From assembly GCA_050955045.1 (NCBI GenBank), contig JBPBQV010000035.1, positions 1-64,000 of the forward strand: a DNA stretch of 64,000 nucleotides, given 5' to 3'. Below, one piece after another: positions 17,903-25,900 of the stretch. Below the pieces are notes generated by a model that was not told the DNA's origin, made no database searches, and was given only the letters and a program-made list of their open reading frames with translations. How positions within the stretch are numbered: position 1 is the stretch's first letter; each line of letters starts with the position of its first letter. The translations under genes were made by a program, and so were the position numbers. The DNA comes from Mucilaginibacter_A sp050955045 (GTDB taxonomy: Bacteria > Bacteroidota > Bacteroidia > Sphingobacteriales > Sphingobacteriaceae).

Positions 17903-19459
17903 ATGATTAAAAGAGTACTGCTACTAACCTTTATCTCAATTGCTTCTTTTAGCACTGTTTTCTTGTCGATTAGTAGCTGCAATAACCAAAACATCAAAGC
18001 CAGAGACAGCATAAAATTGATCGCCCAAAATGTAAAAGACGGACAAATTCTGGCTCAAAAATATTGTAGCAGTTGCCATTTAGCTACCGCTCCGGCTTTT
18101 TTAGATAAAGAAACTTGGCTGAAACACGTTTTGCCGGCAATGGCACCACGATTAGGAATTGCAGTTTATGCTGGCGATCAATACGTAAATAATCCGGGTA
18201 AAAAAAGCACCGTTACTTACGATGAATGGATGAAAATTGTAGATTATTACGAAAAAACAGCGCCGGTAAAACTATCATCAGCAAAACCGCCAGTATTATT
18301 GGTTAAAGACTGGGCAGTTTTCAATTTAAAAAAACCTACTGCCGAAGCTAAATACATTGCTACAACCACCATGGTTTCGGTTGATAGCAGCAATCAGCAA
18401 TTGTACTCCGGAGATGCAACTACAAACAACGTTAATCAATGGAATGCAAAATTGAAACCTAGAATATTCACGCATTTACCATCGCCGGCTGTTTATGTAA
18501 GTTATCCCGAAAAAAACAAAACCATTTTTACCTGTATAGGAGATTTAATGGCGATAGATGTAGCAGAAGGCAAAGTACTCGCTTTTAACAAAAATACAAC
18601 AGCAAAACTAGATACTTTAGCCGTAAACCTGCCACGGCCGGTACAAAGCATTTCTGCCGATTTTAACAAAGATGGTTTAGCAGATTATGTGGTTTGTGGT
18701 TTTGGCCATAACATCGGCAGCTTATATTGGCTGAAACAAAAGCAGGATCATAAGTTTGAAAAATTAACTATTCGAGACGTTTCGGGTGCCATTCAAGCCA
18801 AAACTGGAGATTATAATAATGACGGCTGGCCGGATATCATGTGTCTTTTTGCACAAGCGCAGGAAGGAATTTGGTTGTTTCTGAACGATCAGCATGGTGG
18901 TTTTACTACCAAAAATCTGATGAGGTTTTTACCTGTTTTTGGTTCAAACAGTTTCCAGATCGCTGATTTTAATCAGGATGGCAAACCTGATATTTTATAT
19001 ACCTGCGGCGACAATAGTGATTATTCTAAAATCCTGAAGCCTTACCATGGCATGTACATCTACCTAAATCAGGGAAATTTTAAATTCAAACAAAGTTACT
19101 TTTATCCTATTGATGGTTGTACCAAAGCAATGGCTGCGGATTTTGATAATGATGGCGATTTGGATGTGGCAACAATTGCTTTTTTCTCTGATTTTAAAAA
19201 TAGCCCATCAAAAGGATTTATTTATTTTGAGCAGGATAAACCATTACATTTTATTCCACATGCAGTTCCGGTTAATCAGTATGGCCGCTGGATTTGTATG
19301 GACGTGAATGATTGGAACCACGACAATAAACCGGATATTGTGCTAGGCAATTTTTCGATGGGTTTTAATAATATAAACGGTTTTAAGCCCGATTGGAATC
19401 TAAAACTACCGCTAATTGTATTACAAAATATCTCAAACAAAAAACTAATAACCAATTGA
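17903..19459 (+). CDS. Cytochrome c-FG-GAP (VCBS) repeat lipoprotein
   Basis: 518-residue secreted protein combining an N-terminal haem domain with a C-terminal beta-propeller. The signal ends at a plausible lipobox (SISSC, Cys 26). The haem site is CSSCH at 55-59, and a following MAPRLGI may offer a Met ligand. From about residue 160 come FG-GAP/VCBS repeats with calcium-loop patterns: DFNKDGLADY, DYNNDGWPDI, DFNQDGKPDI, DFDNDGDLDV, DWNHDNKPDI. The role is inferred: an outer-surface or periplasmic redox protein. It is paralogous to the protein at 30317-31867. Its stop is one base before the NIPSNAP start, so they are co-transcribed. A near copy of the 12-mer lies in its signal-peptide codons (17940-17951). 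Confidence 0.85.
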   Translation: MIKRVLLLTFISIASFSTVFLSISSCNNQNIKARDSIKLIAQNVKDGQILAQKYCSSCHLATAPAFLDKETWLKHVLPAMAPRLGIAVYAGDQYVNNPGKKSTVTYDEWMKIVDYYEKTAPVKLSSAKPPVLLVKDWAVFNLKKPTAEAKYIATTTMVSVDSSNQQLYSGDATTNNVNQWNAKLKPRIFTHLPSPAVYVSYPEKNKTIFTCIGDLMAIDVAEGKVLAFNKNTTAKLDTLAVNLPRPVQSISADFNKDGLADYVVCGFGHNIGSLYWLKQKQDHKFEKLTIRDVSGAIQAKTGDYNNDGWPDIMCLFAQAQEGIWLFLNDQHGGFTTKNLMRFLPVFGSNSFQIADFNQDGKPDILYTCGDNSDYSKILKPYHGMYIYLNQGNFKFKQSYFYPIDGCTKAMAADFDNDGDLDVATIAFFSDFKNSPSKGFIYFEQDKPLHFIPHAVPVNQYGRWICMDVNDWNHDNKPDIVLGNFSMGFNNINGFKPDWNLKLPLIVLQNISNKKLITN

Positions 19460-19460
19460 T

Positions 19461-20258
19461 ATGAACAGAAAATCATTTATAAAAACAGCAATAGTTGCAG
19501 GTAGTACCGCTAGTGCTTTATCTACGTTGGCCAATCCACCAAAAAAAGATATGCAAAAACAGCATCAGGAATTTTACGAGTTGCAGGTTTATACTTTAAA
19601 AAATGCAGCTCAGCAGAAACTGGTGGAAGATTATTGGCAGCAGGCTGCTATCCCGGCTTTAAATAAAATGGGCAGTAAAAATGTAGGTGTTTTTACAGAA
19701 ATGAAACCCGATGGACAAACCAAAATTTTTGTGCTGATTCCTTTTAGCTCAGTAGACGATTTTTTAAAAGTGCAGGATAATTTGTTAAAAGATGCCAATT
19801 ACCAGAAAGCAGGAGCTAACTATTTGCAGGCACTGGCAACAGACCCGGCGTATGACCGGATTGAAAGTTCTTTACTTCAAGCATTTTCATCCACACCAAA
19901 ACTAATGGCTCCCGCAAAAAAAGAACGTTTTTTTGAATTGCGCCGATACGAAAGTGCAAGCGAACTTACCGGGAAAAAGAAAATAGAAATGTTTAACGAG
20001 GCTGGCGAAGCAGCTATTTTTAAACGGCTTAATTTTAAACCCGTGTTTTTTGCAGAAACCTTAATTGGAGAAATGAGGCCGAATTTAACGTACATGATTA
20101 CGTTTGATAATATGGAAGACCATGATGCCAAATGGAAATCTTTCGGCAGTGATCCTGATTGGAAAAAAATTAGTACGATGCCAGAATATTCTGACAAGAA
20201 AAACGTATCCCGTATTACTTCTACATTTTTGGTTCCGGCTGCTTATTCTCAAATCTAG
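19461..20258 (+). CDS. NIPSNAP family protein with export signal
   Basis: 265 residues. The N-terminus RKSFIKTAIVAGSTASALSTLA resembles a Tat-like or Sec signal but lacks the double Arg. Two ferredoxin-like NIPSNAP halves follow: FYELQVYTLKNAAQQKLVEDYW (about 33-130) and FFELRRYESASELTGKKKIEMF (about 150-260). Each contains the family pattern ExRxY near its start. The family is structurally related to dimeric alpha/beta-barrel proteins; its role in sugar loci is not established. It is translationally linked to the upstream cytochrome-FG-GAP gene. The hairpin at 20261-20300 follows two bases after the stop. Confidence 0.85.
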   Translation: MNRKSFIKTAIVAGSTASALSTLANPPKKDMQKQHQEFYELQVYTLKNAAQQKLVEDYWQQAAIPALNKMGSKNVGVFTEMKPDGQTKIFVLIPFSSVDDFLKVQDNLLKDANYQKAGANYLQALATDPAYDRIESSLLQAFSSTPKLMAPAKKERFFELRRYESASELTGKKKIEMFNEAGEAAIFKRLNFKPVFFAETLIGEMRPNLTYMITFDNMEDHDAKWKSFGSDPDWKKISTMPEYSDKKNVSRITSTFLVPAAYSQI

Positions 20259-20260
20259 AA

Positions 20261-20300
20261 TCATGATGCTGTTTTTATGCCAGTAAAAACAGCATCATGA
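20261..20300 (+). terminator. Terminator hairpin built from two inverted 12-mer copies (AC dialect)
   Basis: Perfect 17-base arms (20261-20277 and 20284-20300) around a six-base loop TGCCAG, then AATTTTTATT on the plus strand. The 12-mer copies are 20266-20277 (minus) and 20284-20295 (plus), facing away from each other. It begins right after the NIPSNAP stop. Confidence 0.85.
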
Positions 20301-20385
20301 AATTTTTATTAAAAATATCAGTATAAATATCTATACTTGAAAAGCATTGTCCTTGATGCTAACCAAACCAATTTTAACCAATTAT

Positions 20386-21273
20386 ATGATGACTACCAGA
20401 CGTTCGTTTATCAAATCCACAGCAGTTTATTCTGCCAGTTTACTTGTTGCGCCATCTTTACTCAATTACAACCATAAATACATTGGTTTACAATTATATA
20501 CAGTTAGAGATGCCATGCAGAGTAATCCTTCAGCTACTTTAGCGCGAGTATCAAAATTAGGTTATAATTCTGTTGAAGGTGCCACTTATACCGGTACGCA
20601 AAAATTTTATGGGATGGAGCCAGCAGAATTTTCGCGGTTGTTGAAACAAAACGGTTTAATTATGCCCAGCAGCCATTACCGTTTGGGAGAAGAAAAAACA
20701 AACGGCGAAACTACCAAAGGCACTTTATTATCTAATTGGGGCAAAGCAGTTGATGATGCAGCAGCAGCTGGTATAAAATATATGGTTTGTGCCTTTTTAT
20801 CTGAGCAGGAACGCGGCGGCTTGGATCATTACAAAAAAATTGCTGATGATTTTAACAAAGCGGCAGAAACCTGCAAAAAAGCCGGCATTCAGTTTTGTTA
20901 CCATAATCATGCTTTTGAGTTTGATAAACAGGATGGCAAATTTCCGTATGAAGTTTTGTTGGATAACACCGATAAAAACTTGGTAAAAATGGAGATGGAT
21001 ATGTATTGGGTAAACAAAGCAGGGCAGGACCCGATGGCCATTATTAATCAGCATCCCGGTCGTTTTCCGCTGTGGCATGTGAAAGATATGGACAAAACGC
21101 CTGAACATAATTTTACAGAAGTTGGAAACGGTTCTATCGATTTCAAAAAAATATTCAAGTCTGCTGATAAAGCCGGCCTGCAATACTTTTTTGTAGAGCA
21201 GGACAAAACGCCCGGCGACCCTTTCAACAGTATCACACAAAGTATCAATTACATCAAAAAAAACCTGGTTTAA
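20386..21273 (+). CDS. Tat-exported sugar phosphate isomerase/epimerase-like TIM barrel
   Basis: Xylose-isomerase-like TIM-barrel protein (about 295 residues from the ATG at 20386). The chosen start puts the twin-arginine motif TTRRSFIKS at the N-terminus; a longer reading from TTG 20347 is possible but would bury it. Seen are YIGLQLYTVRDAM (strand 1), MPSSHYRLG, IQFCYHNHAFEF (metal-site region), VKMEMDMYWV and FPLWHVKDMD, the family's metal and substrate loops. Export suggests action in the periplasm on oxidised sugars rather than on sugar phosphates. Relatives next to DUF1080 and Gfo/Idh genes act as 3-keto-sugar lyases or epimerases; that role is inferred here. Confidence 0.88.
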   Translation: MMTTRRSFIKSTAVYSASLLVAPSLLNYNHKYIGLQLYTVRDAMQSNPSATLARVSKLGYNSVEGATYTGTQKFYGMEPAEFSRLLKQNGLIMPSSHYRLGEEKTNGETTKGTLLSNWGKAVDDAAAAGIKYMVCAFLSEQERGGLDHYKKIADDFNKAAETCKKAGIQFCYHNHAFEFDKQDGKFPYEVLLDNTDKNLVKMEMDMYWVNKAGQDPMAIINQHPGRFPLWHVKDMDKTPEHNFTEVGNGSIDFKKIFKSADKAGLQYFFVEQDKTPGDPFNSITQSINYIKKNLV

Positions 21274-21352
21274 AAAAATCATTCTTTAATTTAAAATATT
21301 CAAATGCTCTGCTACAATTTTAATATTTGGCAGGGCATTGATTTTTTAGTCA

Positions 21353-21364
21353 TAAAAACAGTAT
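21353..21364 (+). repeat. Dispersed 12-mer, AC dialect, exact, overlapping a start codon
   Basis: TAAAAACAGTAT, preceded by GATTTTTTAGTCA. Its last two bases are the first two of the ATG start of the next gene (21363), so the word forms the immediate leader of that mRNA. Confidence 0.75.
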
Positions 21365-22883
21365 GAAAACAAAATATCTGCTTCAGGCAGCTTTGCCAGT
21401 GCTTGCATCGCTTTTATCAGTAAATGTTTCAGCACAAAAAATAGGAATGTTTGACGGACAAACAGACGTTGGCAAAAACACCAAACCAGGTTCCGGAACT
21501 TATATCCCGCAAACGCAGCAATATGTTATTTCCGGTGCAGGTTATAACATTTGGTTTGATCATGACGAGTTTCATTATGTGTGGAAAAAAATGAAAGGCG
21601 ACTTCATCTTGTATACAAAAGCTGAGTTTGCCGGCTGGAACGGCGTAGAAGAACACCGGAAAGTTGGCTGGATGGTGCGTAAAAGTTTAGAAGGAAATTC
21701 GGCACAAATCAATGCAGTAGAACATGGCGATGGTTTAACTTCTTTACAATTCAGACGGAAAGATGGTGCAACAACAGAAGAAATACGTTCTAAAATCACA
21801 CACGCCAACATTATCCAGTTAGAAAGGAAAGGAAATACTTATACTATGCGCGTTGCCAAATACGGCGAACCATTTGTAACAGAAGAAGTTACGAATCTGG
21901 ATCTGGGCGATGATGTTTACGTAGGCTTATTTGTTGGTTCGCACAATGCGGATGTTGCTGAAACAGGGATTTTCAGAGATGTACGCATTACGGTTCCGTT
22001 TGCAGGTGTTGCAGATCAAAGAACACAAATGACTTTAGGCAGCAACCTGGAACTGATGGAAGTGGCAACCGGAAACCGCGAAATTATTTACACCGTTCCA
22101 AATTCTATCCAGGCACCAAACTGGAATAAAGACGGTAAAAGCCTGATTTACAACGATAGCAAAGGTTTGCTTTATAATTTTAATTTGGCTAGCCGTCAAC
22201 CAACTTTATTGAATACAGGTGAAGTAAAAAATAATAATAACGACCATGTGCTTTCTTTTGATGGCAAGATGATCGGTCTAAGCAGTTCCGTGCAAAACTT
22301 GGGTGGTTCTATTGTTTATACGATGCCGGTAACTGGTGGAACGCCAAAGCAAATCACACCAAAAGGGCCGTCTTATATGCACGGCTGGTCGCCGGATGGT
22401 AAAAGTCTGGTTTTCTGCGGAGAACGGGACGGTGAGTTTGATGTGTATAAAGTTCCTGTAACAGGCGGAAAAGAAATAAGGCTAACCACAGCAAAAGGTT
22501 TGGATGACGGCCCGGAATATACGCCGGATGGAAAGTATATTTATTTCAATTCCGTTCGTTCCGGTTTGATGCAAATTTGGCGCATGAAACCGGACGGCAG
22601 CGAGCAGGAGCAGGTTACTAAAGATGATTATGACAACTGGTTTGCGCATATTTCGCCGGACGGCAAATCGATGGTGTTTTTATCTTTTCTGAAAACAGAA
22701 GTAGAGCCGGGAATCCATCCGCCGTACAAGCATGTTGCTATCCGGATGTTACCAATCGGCGGGCAGGGAACGCCAAAAGTGCTTGCTTATTTTTATGGTG
22801 GACAAGGTTCGATCAATACACCTTCCTGGTCGCCCGACAGCAAGCATATTGCTTTCATCAGCAACAGCGACATGAGCAAATAA
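21363..22883 (+). CDS. TolB-like beta-propeller protein with N-terminal DUF1349-like domain
   Basis: 506-residue secreted protein with a signal peptide (about 1-24, ending VSA). Residues 40-215 look like a concanavalin-like sugar-binding sandwich (FDHDEFHYVWKKMKGDFILYTKAEF, GWMVRKSLEG). From about 230 come WD40-like PD40 repeats: NWNKDGKSLIYND, YMHGWSPDGKSLVFCG, PEYTPDGKYIYFNSVRSG, HISPDGKSMVFLS, PSWSPDSKHIAFISN. Known relatives sit in carbohydrate loci without a defined reaction. It could be a binding protein or an enzyme built on a propeller. It is closed by the terminator at 22910-22942. Confidence 0.8.
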   Translation: MKTKYLLQAALPVLASLLSVNVSAQKIGMFDGQTDVGKNTKPGSGTYIPQTQQYVISGAGYNIWFDHDEFHYVWKKMKGDFILYTKAEFAGWNGVEEHRKVGWMVRKSLEGNSAQINAVEHGDGLTSLQFRRKDGATTEEIRSKITHANIIQLERKGNTYTMRVAKYGEPFVTEEVTNLDLGDDVYVGLFVGSHNADVAETGIFRDVRITVPFAGVADQRTQMTLGSNLELMEVATGNREIIYTVPNSIQAPNWNKDGKSLIYNDSKGLLYNFNLASRQPTLLNTGEVKNNNNDHVLSFDGKMIGLSSSVQNLGGSIVYTMPVTGGTPKQITPKGPSYMHGWSPDGKSLVFCGERDGEFDVYKVPVTGGKEIRLTTAKGLDDGPEYTPDGKYIYFNSVRSGLMQIWRMKPDGSEQEQVTKDDYDNWFAHISPDGKSMVFLSFLKTEVEPGIHPPYKHVAIRMLPIGGQGTPKVLAYFYGGQGSINTPSWSPDSKHIAFISNSDMSK

Positions 22884-22893
22884 TTTATACCGA

Positions 22894-22905
22894 TAAAAAC
22901 AGCAT
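22894..22905 (+). repeat. Dispersed 12-mer, AC dialect, exact
   Basis: TAAAAACAGCAT preceded by AATTTATACCGA, between the stop of the TolB-like gene and the conventional terminator at 22910-22942. Here the word is clearly separate from the terminator. Confidence 0.75.
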
Positions 22906-22909
22906 TATC

Positions 22910-22942
22910 AAAAAGCCAGCTAAATTTTTAGCTGGCTTTTTT
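22910..22942. terminator. Bidirectional terminator between convergent genes
   Basis: AAAAAGCCAGCTA (22910-22922) pairs with TAGCTGGCTTTTT (22929-22941). It has A and T runs on both sides and serves the TolB-like gene (plus) and the DUF1080 gene (minus). Confidence 0.9.
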
Positions 22943-22947
22943 GCTTT

Positions 22948-23796
22948 CTATTGAAGAAGATCTGAAGGAATAACTTTGATAGGTTGTATTTTTAGGTCTT
23001 TATAAAAAATTTCTGCTCCTTCGGATTGGATTTGCAGTTTCCCTTTTTTAAGCGGCAACTCCGAACCATTTTCCTGTTGGCGTGAATTCACCAAAACCAT
23101 CATTACTTTTCCGTTTATCATGTGGATACTGGTATCGCCGTGGCAATATAAATCCAGCGTGTTCCATTCGCCGTTAGGTTTTTCGCCGTCCGTTTGTTTC
23201 AGGCAATGGCGACCGGTTTTGCTGGTGGCACTAAAGGTTGTAAGTTCACCGTTCGGGTTATAAACAAAAGTGCTGTCGTTTTTCCTGATTACTTTTACAG
23301 ATTCTGTTCCGCCGGCAACGCCCCAGTAATCGCCGCAGTTGCCTTCCTCAATCTGAAATTCCTGCGAACGCATCCAGGCACCATAATCAGCACCATTCGG
23401 CCCAACGGCAAAGTATAGCAGGCCACTGTCTTTTTTCTTGTTCTTTTTTTGTCCCCAACTCAAATTTCCCCATTTAAATTGTAGCTGAAAATGAAAGTTT
23501 TCATATTCTTTTTGGGTAGAAATACCGCCCCAGCTTTCCCCGGAAATTCGGATTACTTTTTCTCCCTGCTGATTAATTACAGTAAAAACATGTTTTGGAT
23601 CACGGTTCAATCCAACCGGAATATTGGTTACAGGTTTACCGGCAGCATCCAGCTCCGGACCGATATACGTATCCCAGCCCTGCAAATTTTTGCCATTAAA
23701 AAGGGTAATCCAGTTGTTTTTCTCCTTAAAAATTGTTGTAAAACCTGCACAAAGAATTAAAGGCAGTAAAAGAAGCATTCGGTTATTTTTTTTCAT
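22948..23796 (-). CDS. DUF1080 protein (3-keto-disaccharide hydrolase family)
   Basis: 282-residue secreted protein with a hydrophobic signal (LLLLPLILCAG, possibly a lipobox at Cys 16). The single DUF1080 domain shows NWITLFNGKNLQGWDTYIG, the hallmark start, KDSGLLYFAVGP, RSQEFQIEEGNCGDYWGV and GEWNTLDLYCHGDTSIHMINGKVMM. Members of this family cleave 3-keto-glycosides. Placement in a locus with Gfo/Idh and isomerase proteins supports that role. It is on the opposite strand to the rest of the locus. An exact 12-mer copy (23767-23778) lies within its signal-peptide codons. Confidence 0.88.
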   Translation of the reverse strand: MKKNNRMLLLLPLILCAGFTTIFKEKNNWITLFNGKNLQGWDTYIGPELDAAGKPVTNIPVGLNRDPKHVFTVINQQGEKVIRISGESWGGISTQKEYENFHFQLQFKWGNLSWGQKKNKKKDSGLLYFAVGPNGADYGAWMRSQEFQIEEGNCGDYWGVAGGTESVKVIRKNDSTFVYNPNGELTTFSATSKTGRHCLKQTDGEKPNGEWNTLDLYCHGDTSIHMINGKVMMVLVNSRQQENGSELPLKKGKLQIQSEGAEIFYKDLKIQPIKVIPSDLLQ

Positions 23797-24015
23797 AAAA
23801 TTTTGATTTTTAATAATTTATAATGGCTTGTTTTCTAATCAAAGCGAAATTTACAGTATTTAATAGAAAACTCTTAGATTCAATCTGATTTTATCATGTT
23901 GAATAATAAAAAGCTACCAAATTTATCATTATATTGTACAAAGTGTTTTTACAAACCTACCATATCGTTTTTAACGCTCTGTACATTTCATTCGCCATAC
24001 CAAATCTAAAATTTC

Positions 24016-24339
24016 ATGATTCGTGTTTTACTCGCAGAGGATCACAACGTAGTTCGTAACGGCATTAAATCTCTTTTAGAAAAAGAAAATGATTTACAAG
24101 TTGTTGCAGAAGCTATTAATGGCAAACATGCGGTAGAATTATTAGAAAAAGGACTGCAAGTTGATGTGATTCTGGCTGATATTAATATGCCTCAAATGAA
24201 CGGGATAGAAATGATTGCCTGTGTTAAAAGTAAATTTTCGGAGATAAAAGTGATTGTTTTATCTCATTTTGAATTGTTTCGTTACAGCATTCTTCTCTAT
24301 ATTATTATAAAAATAATTATAGCATTTCTCTTTCAATAA
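24016..24339 (+). pseudogene. Truncated response regulator (receiver domain only, C-terminus lost)
   Basis: The first 92 or so residues match the receiver domain of NarL/LuxR-type regulators: acidic pocket AEDHNVVRNGIKSLL, phospho-acceptor Asp 55 in DVILADINMPQMNGIE, and the switch Ser in IKVIVLSH. After that the reading frame changes to a hydrophobic tail (ILLYIIIKIIIAFLF) with no family resemblance and stops. The conserved Lys/Pro end of the receiver and the whole DNA-binding domain are absent, and no continuation is visible in the 176 bases that follow. It is most likely a 3' truncation of a former regulator of this locus. A functional short receiver is less likely because the last strand and helix are missing. 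Confidence 0.75.
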
Positions 24340-24515
24340 GCAACAAATTTTTGTTAGCATTGCTTTGTAGTTTATTTACAAAACCAATTATAAACCTAAA
24401 CAGCAAACTAATCATTTACTGTAGTTATTTTGTTTAGCCTTCATTACTTTCAACTTTAATTGAAATTTTTTCATTCAAACGGAAGGTTAAACAATTAACT
24501 ATTGCTTTTATTGAA

Positions 24516-25880
24516 ATGAAAAAAATAATTCTGATAATTCAAGTAATAGCGCTTGCTGTTTTTAGCACACCAAATTTAGTAAAGGCACAAGCTGTTAGTC
24601 TTTTTGATGGTAAAACTTTAAACGGCTGGAACCGTATTGCCGGAACTGCCGATTATAAAGTAGAAAACGGTGTAATCGTTGGTACAACCGTTATCAATTC
24701 GGGTAATAGTTTTTTAGTGACAAAAGAAGCATATCGCGATTTTGTACTGGAATTAGATGCCAAAATAGAAAGTGCCGAAAGCAATTCGGGCATTCAAATC
24801 AGAAGTCATTTTGATACTGAAGGTCACAAAGGAAAAGTTTATGGTCAGCAAGTCGAATTTGATCCTTCAACCAGAAGCTGGTCGGGTGGCGTTTATGATG
24901 AAGACCGCCGTCAATGGTTGTATCCATTAGATTTAAACGCGAAAGCTAAAACTGCTTTCAAACTTGGGCAATACAATCACATTAAAATCGAATGTATCGG
25001 CAATGAAACTAAAACCTGGATTAATCAAATTCCAATCGCTTATGTAGTAGATACTTTAGATCGTGAAGGATTTATTGGATTACAAGTTCACGCCGTTACA
25101 ACGCAAGAGCAGGCTGGCAAAAAAGTATATTTTAAAAATATCCACATCCAGACTACCAACTTAAAACCGGCTGTTTTTCCCGCTGATATTTATGTGGTAA
25201 ACAATGTACCAAATTTTTTAAATCCTTATGAAAAAGCGCATGGCTGGAAGTTGTTATTTGATGGCGAAACAGCTAACGGCTGGCAAAGTGCCAAAGGAAC
25301 GACCTTCCCCGAAAAAGGCTGGCAGGTAAAAAATGGGTTGATGACGGTTTTATCTTCCGAAGGAAAAGAAGCAGCAAACGGCGGAGACATCGTAACCAAA
25401 AAATTATTTTCATCATTTGATATCTCTTTTGATTTTAAACTCACGCCTGGTGCAAACAGCGGTTTAAAATATTTTGTAACGCTGGATGAAAAAACGGATG
25501 CTTCTTCTATTGGTTTGGAATACCAGGTTTTGGATGATGAACTGCATCCGGATGCTAAACTTGGACGCGATGGCGACAGAACTTTAGCTTCTTTATACGA
25601 TCTGATTCCGGCAAATAAGCAAAAGCGTTTCCTGCATCCAATTGGTACGTGGAATAATGGTCGCGTAATCGTTTATCCCAATAATCATGTAGAACATTAT
25701 TTAAACGGTGTTAAAGTGCTGGAATACGAACGTGGCTCGAAAGATTTTGAACATTTGGTGAGCATCAGCAAATACAAAGTGTGGCCAAACTTTGGAATGG
25801 CAAAAGCTGGACGTCTGCTTTTGCAAGATCACGGTAACCAGGTTTCCTTCCGCAGTATCAAAATTAAAGAATTACAATAA
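24516..25880 (+). CDS. Double DUF1080 protein (3-keto-disaccharide hydrolase family)
   Basis: 454 residues with a signal peptide (1-25, ending VKAQ) and two DUF1080 domains in tandem. Domain 1 (about 27-208) starts VSLFDGKTLNGWNRIAGT and has NSGIQIRSHF and YGQQVEFDPSTRSWSGGVYDE. Domain 2 (about 235-453) starts WKLLFDGETANGWQSAKGT and has NSGLKYFVTLDE and LEYQVLDDELHPDAKLG. Tandem forms are common in Bacteroidota. Expected reaction: hydrolysis of 3-keto-glycosides in the periplasm. The Gfo/Idh/MocA gene follows by 20 bases, so the two are probably co-transcribed. The hydrolase role rests on the family and the context. Confidence 0.9.
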   Translation: MKKIILIIQVIALAVFSTPNLVKAQAVSLFDGKTLNGWNRIAGTADYKVENGVIVGTTVINSGNSFLVTKEAYRDFVLELDAKIESAESNSGIQIRSHFDTEGHKGKVYGQQVEFDPSTRSWSGGVYDEDRRQWLYPLDLNAKAKTAFKLGQYNHIKIECIGNETKTWINQIPIAYVVDTLDREGFIGLQVHAVTTQEQAGKKVYFKNIHIQTTNLKPAVFPADIYVVNNVPNFLNPYEKAHGWKLLFDGETANGWQSAKGTTFPEKGWQVKNGLMTVLSSEGKEAANGGDIVTKKLFSSFDISFDFKLTPGANSGLKYFVTLDEKTDASSIGLEYQVLDDELHPDAKLGRDGDRTLASLYDLIPANKQKRFLHPIGTWNNGRVIVYPNNHVEHYLNGVKVLEYERGSKDFEHLVSISKYKVWPNFGMAKAGRLLLQDHGNQVSFRSIKIKELQ

Positions 25881-25900
25881 ATCAACCTGAATAAATTATT

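Noticed and set aside
20347..20385. TTG start for the isomerase/epimerase gene
   Set aside because: The ATG at 20386 puts the twin-arginine motif at the N-terminus, which fits export; the longer form adds 13 residues with no family match.
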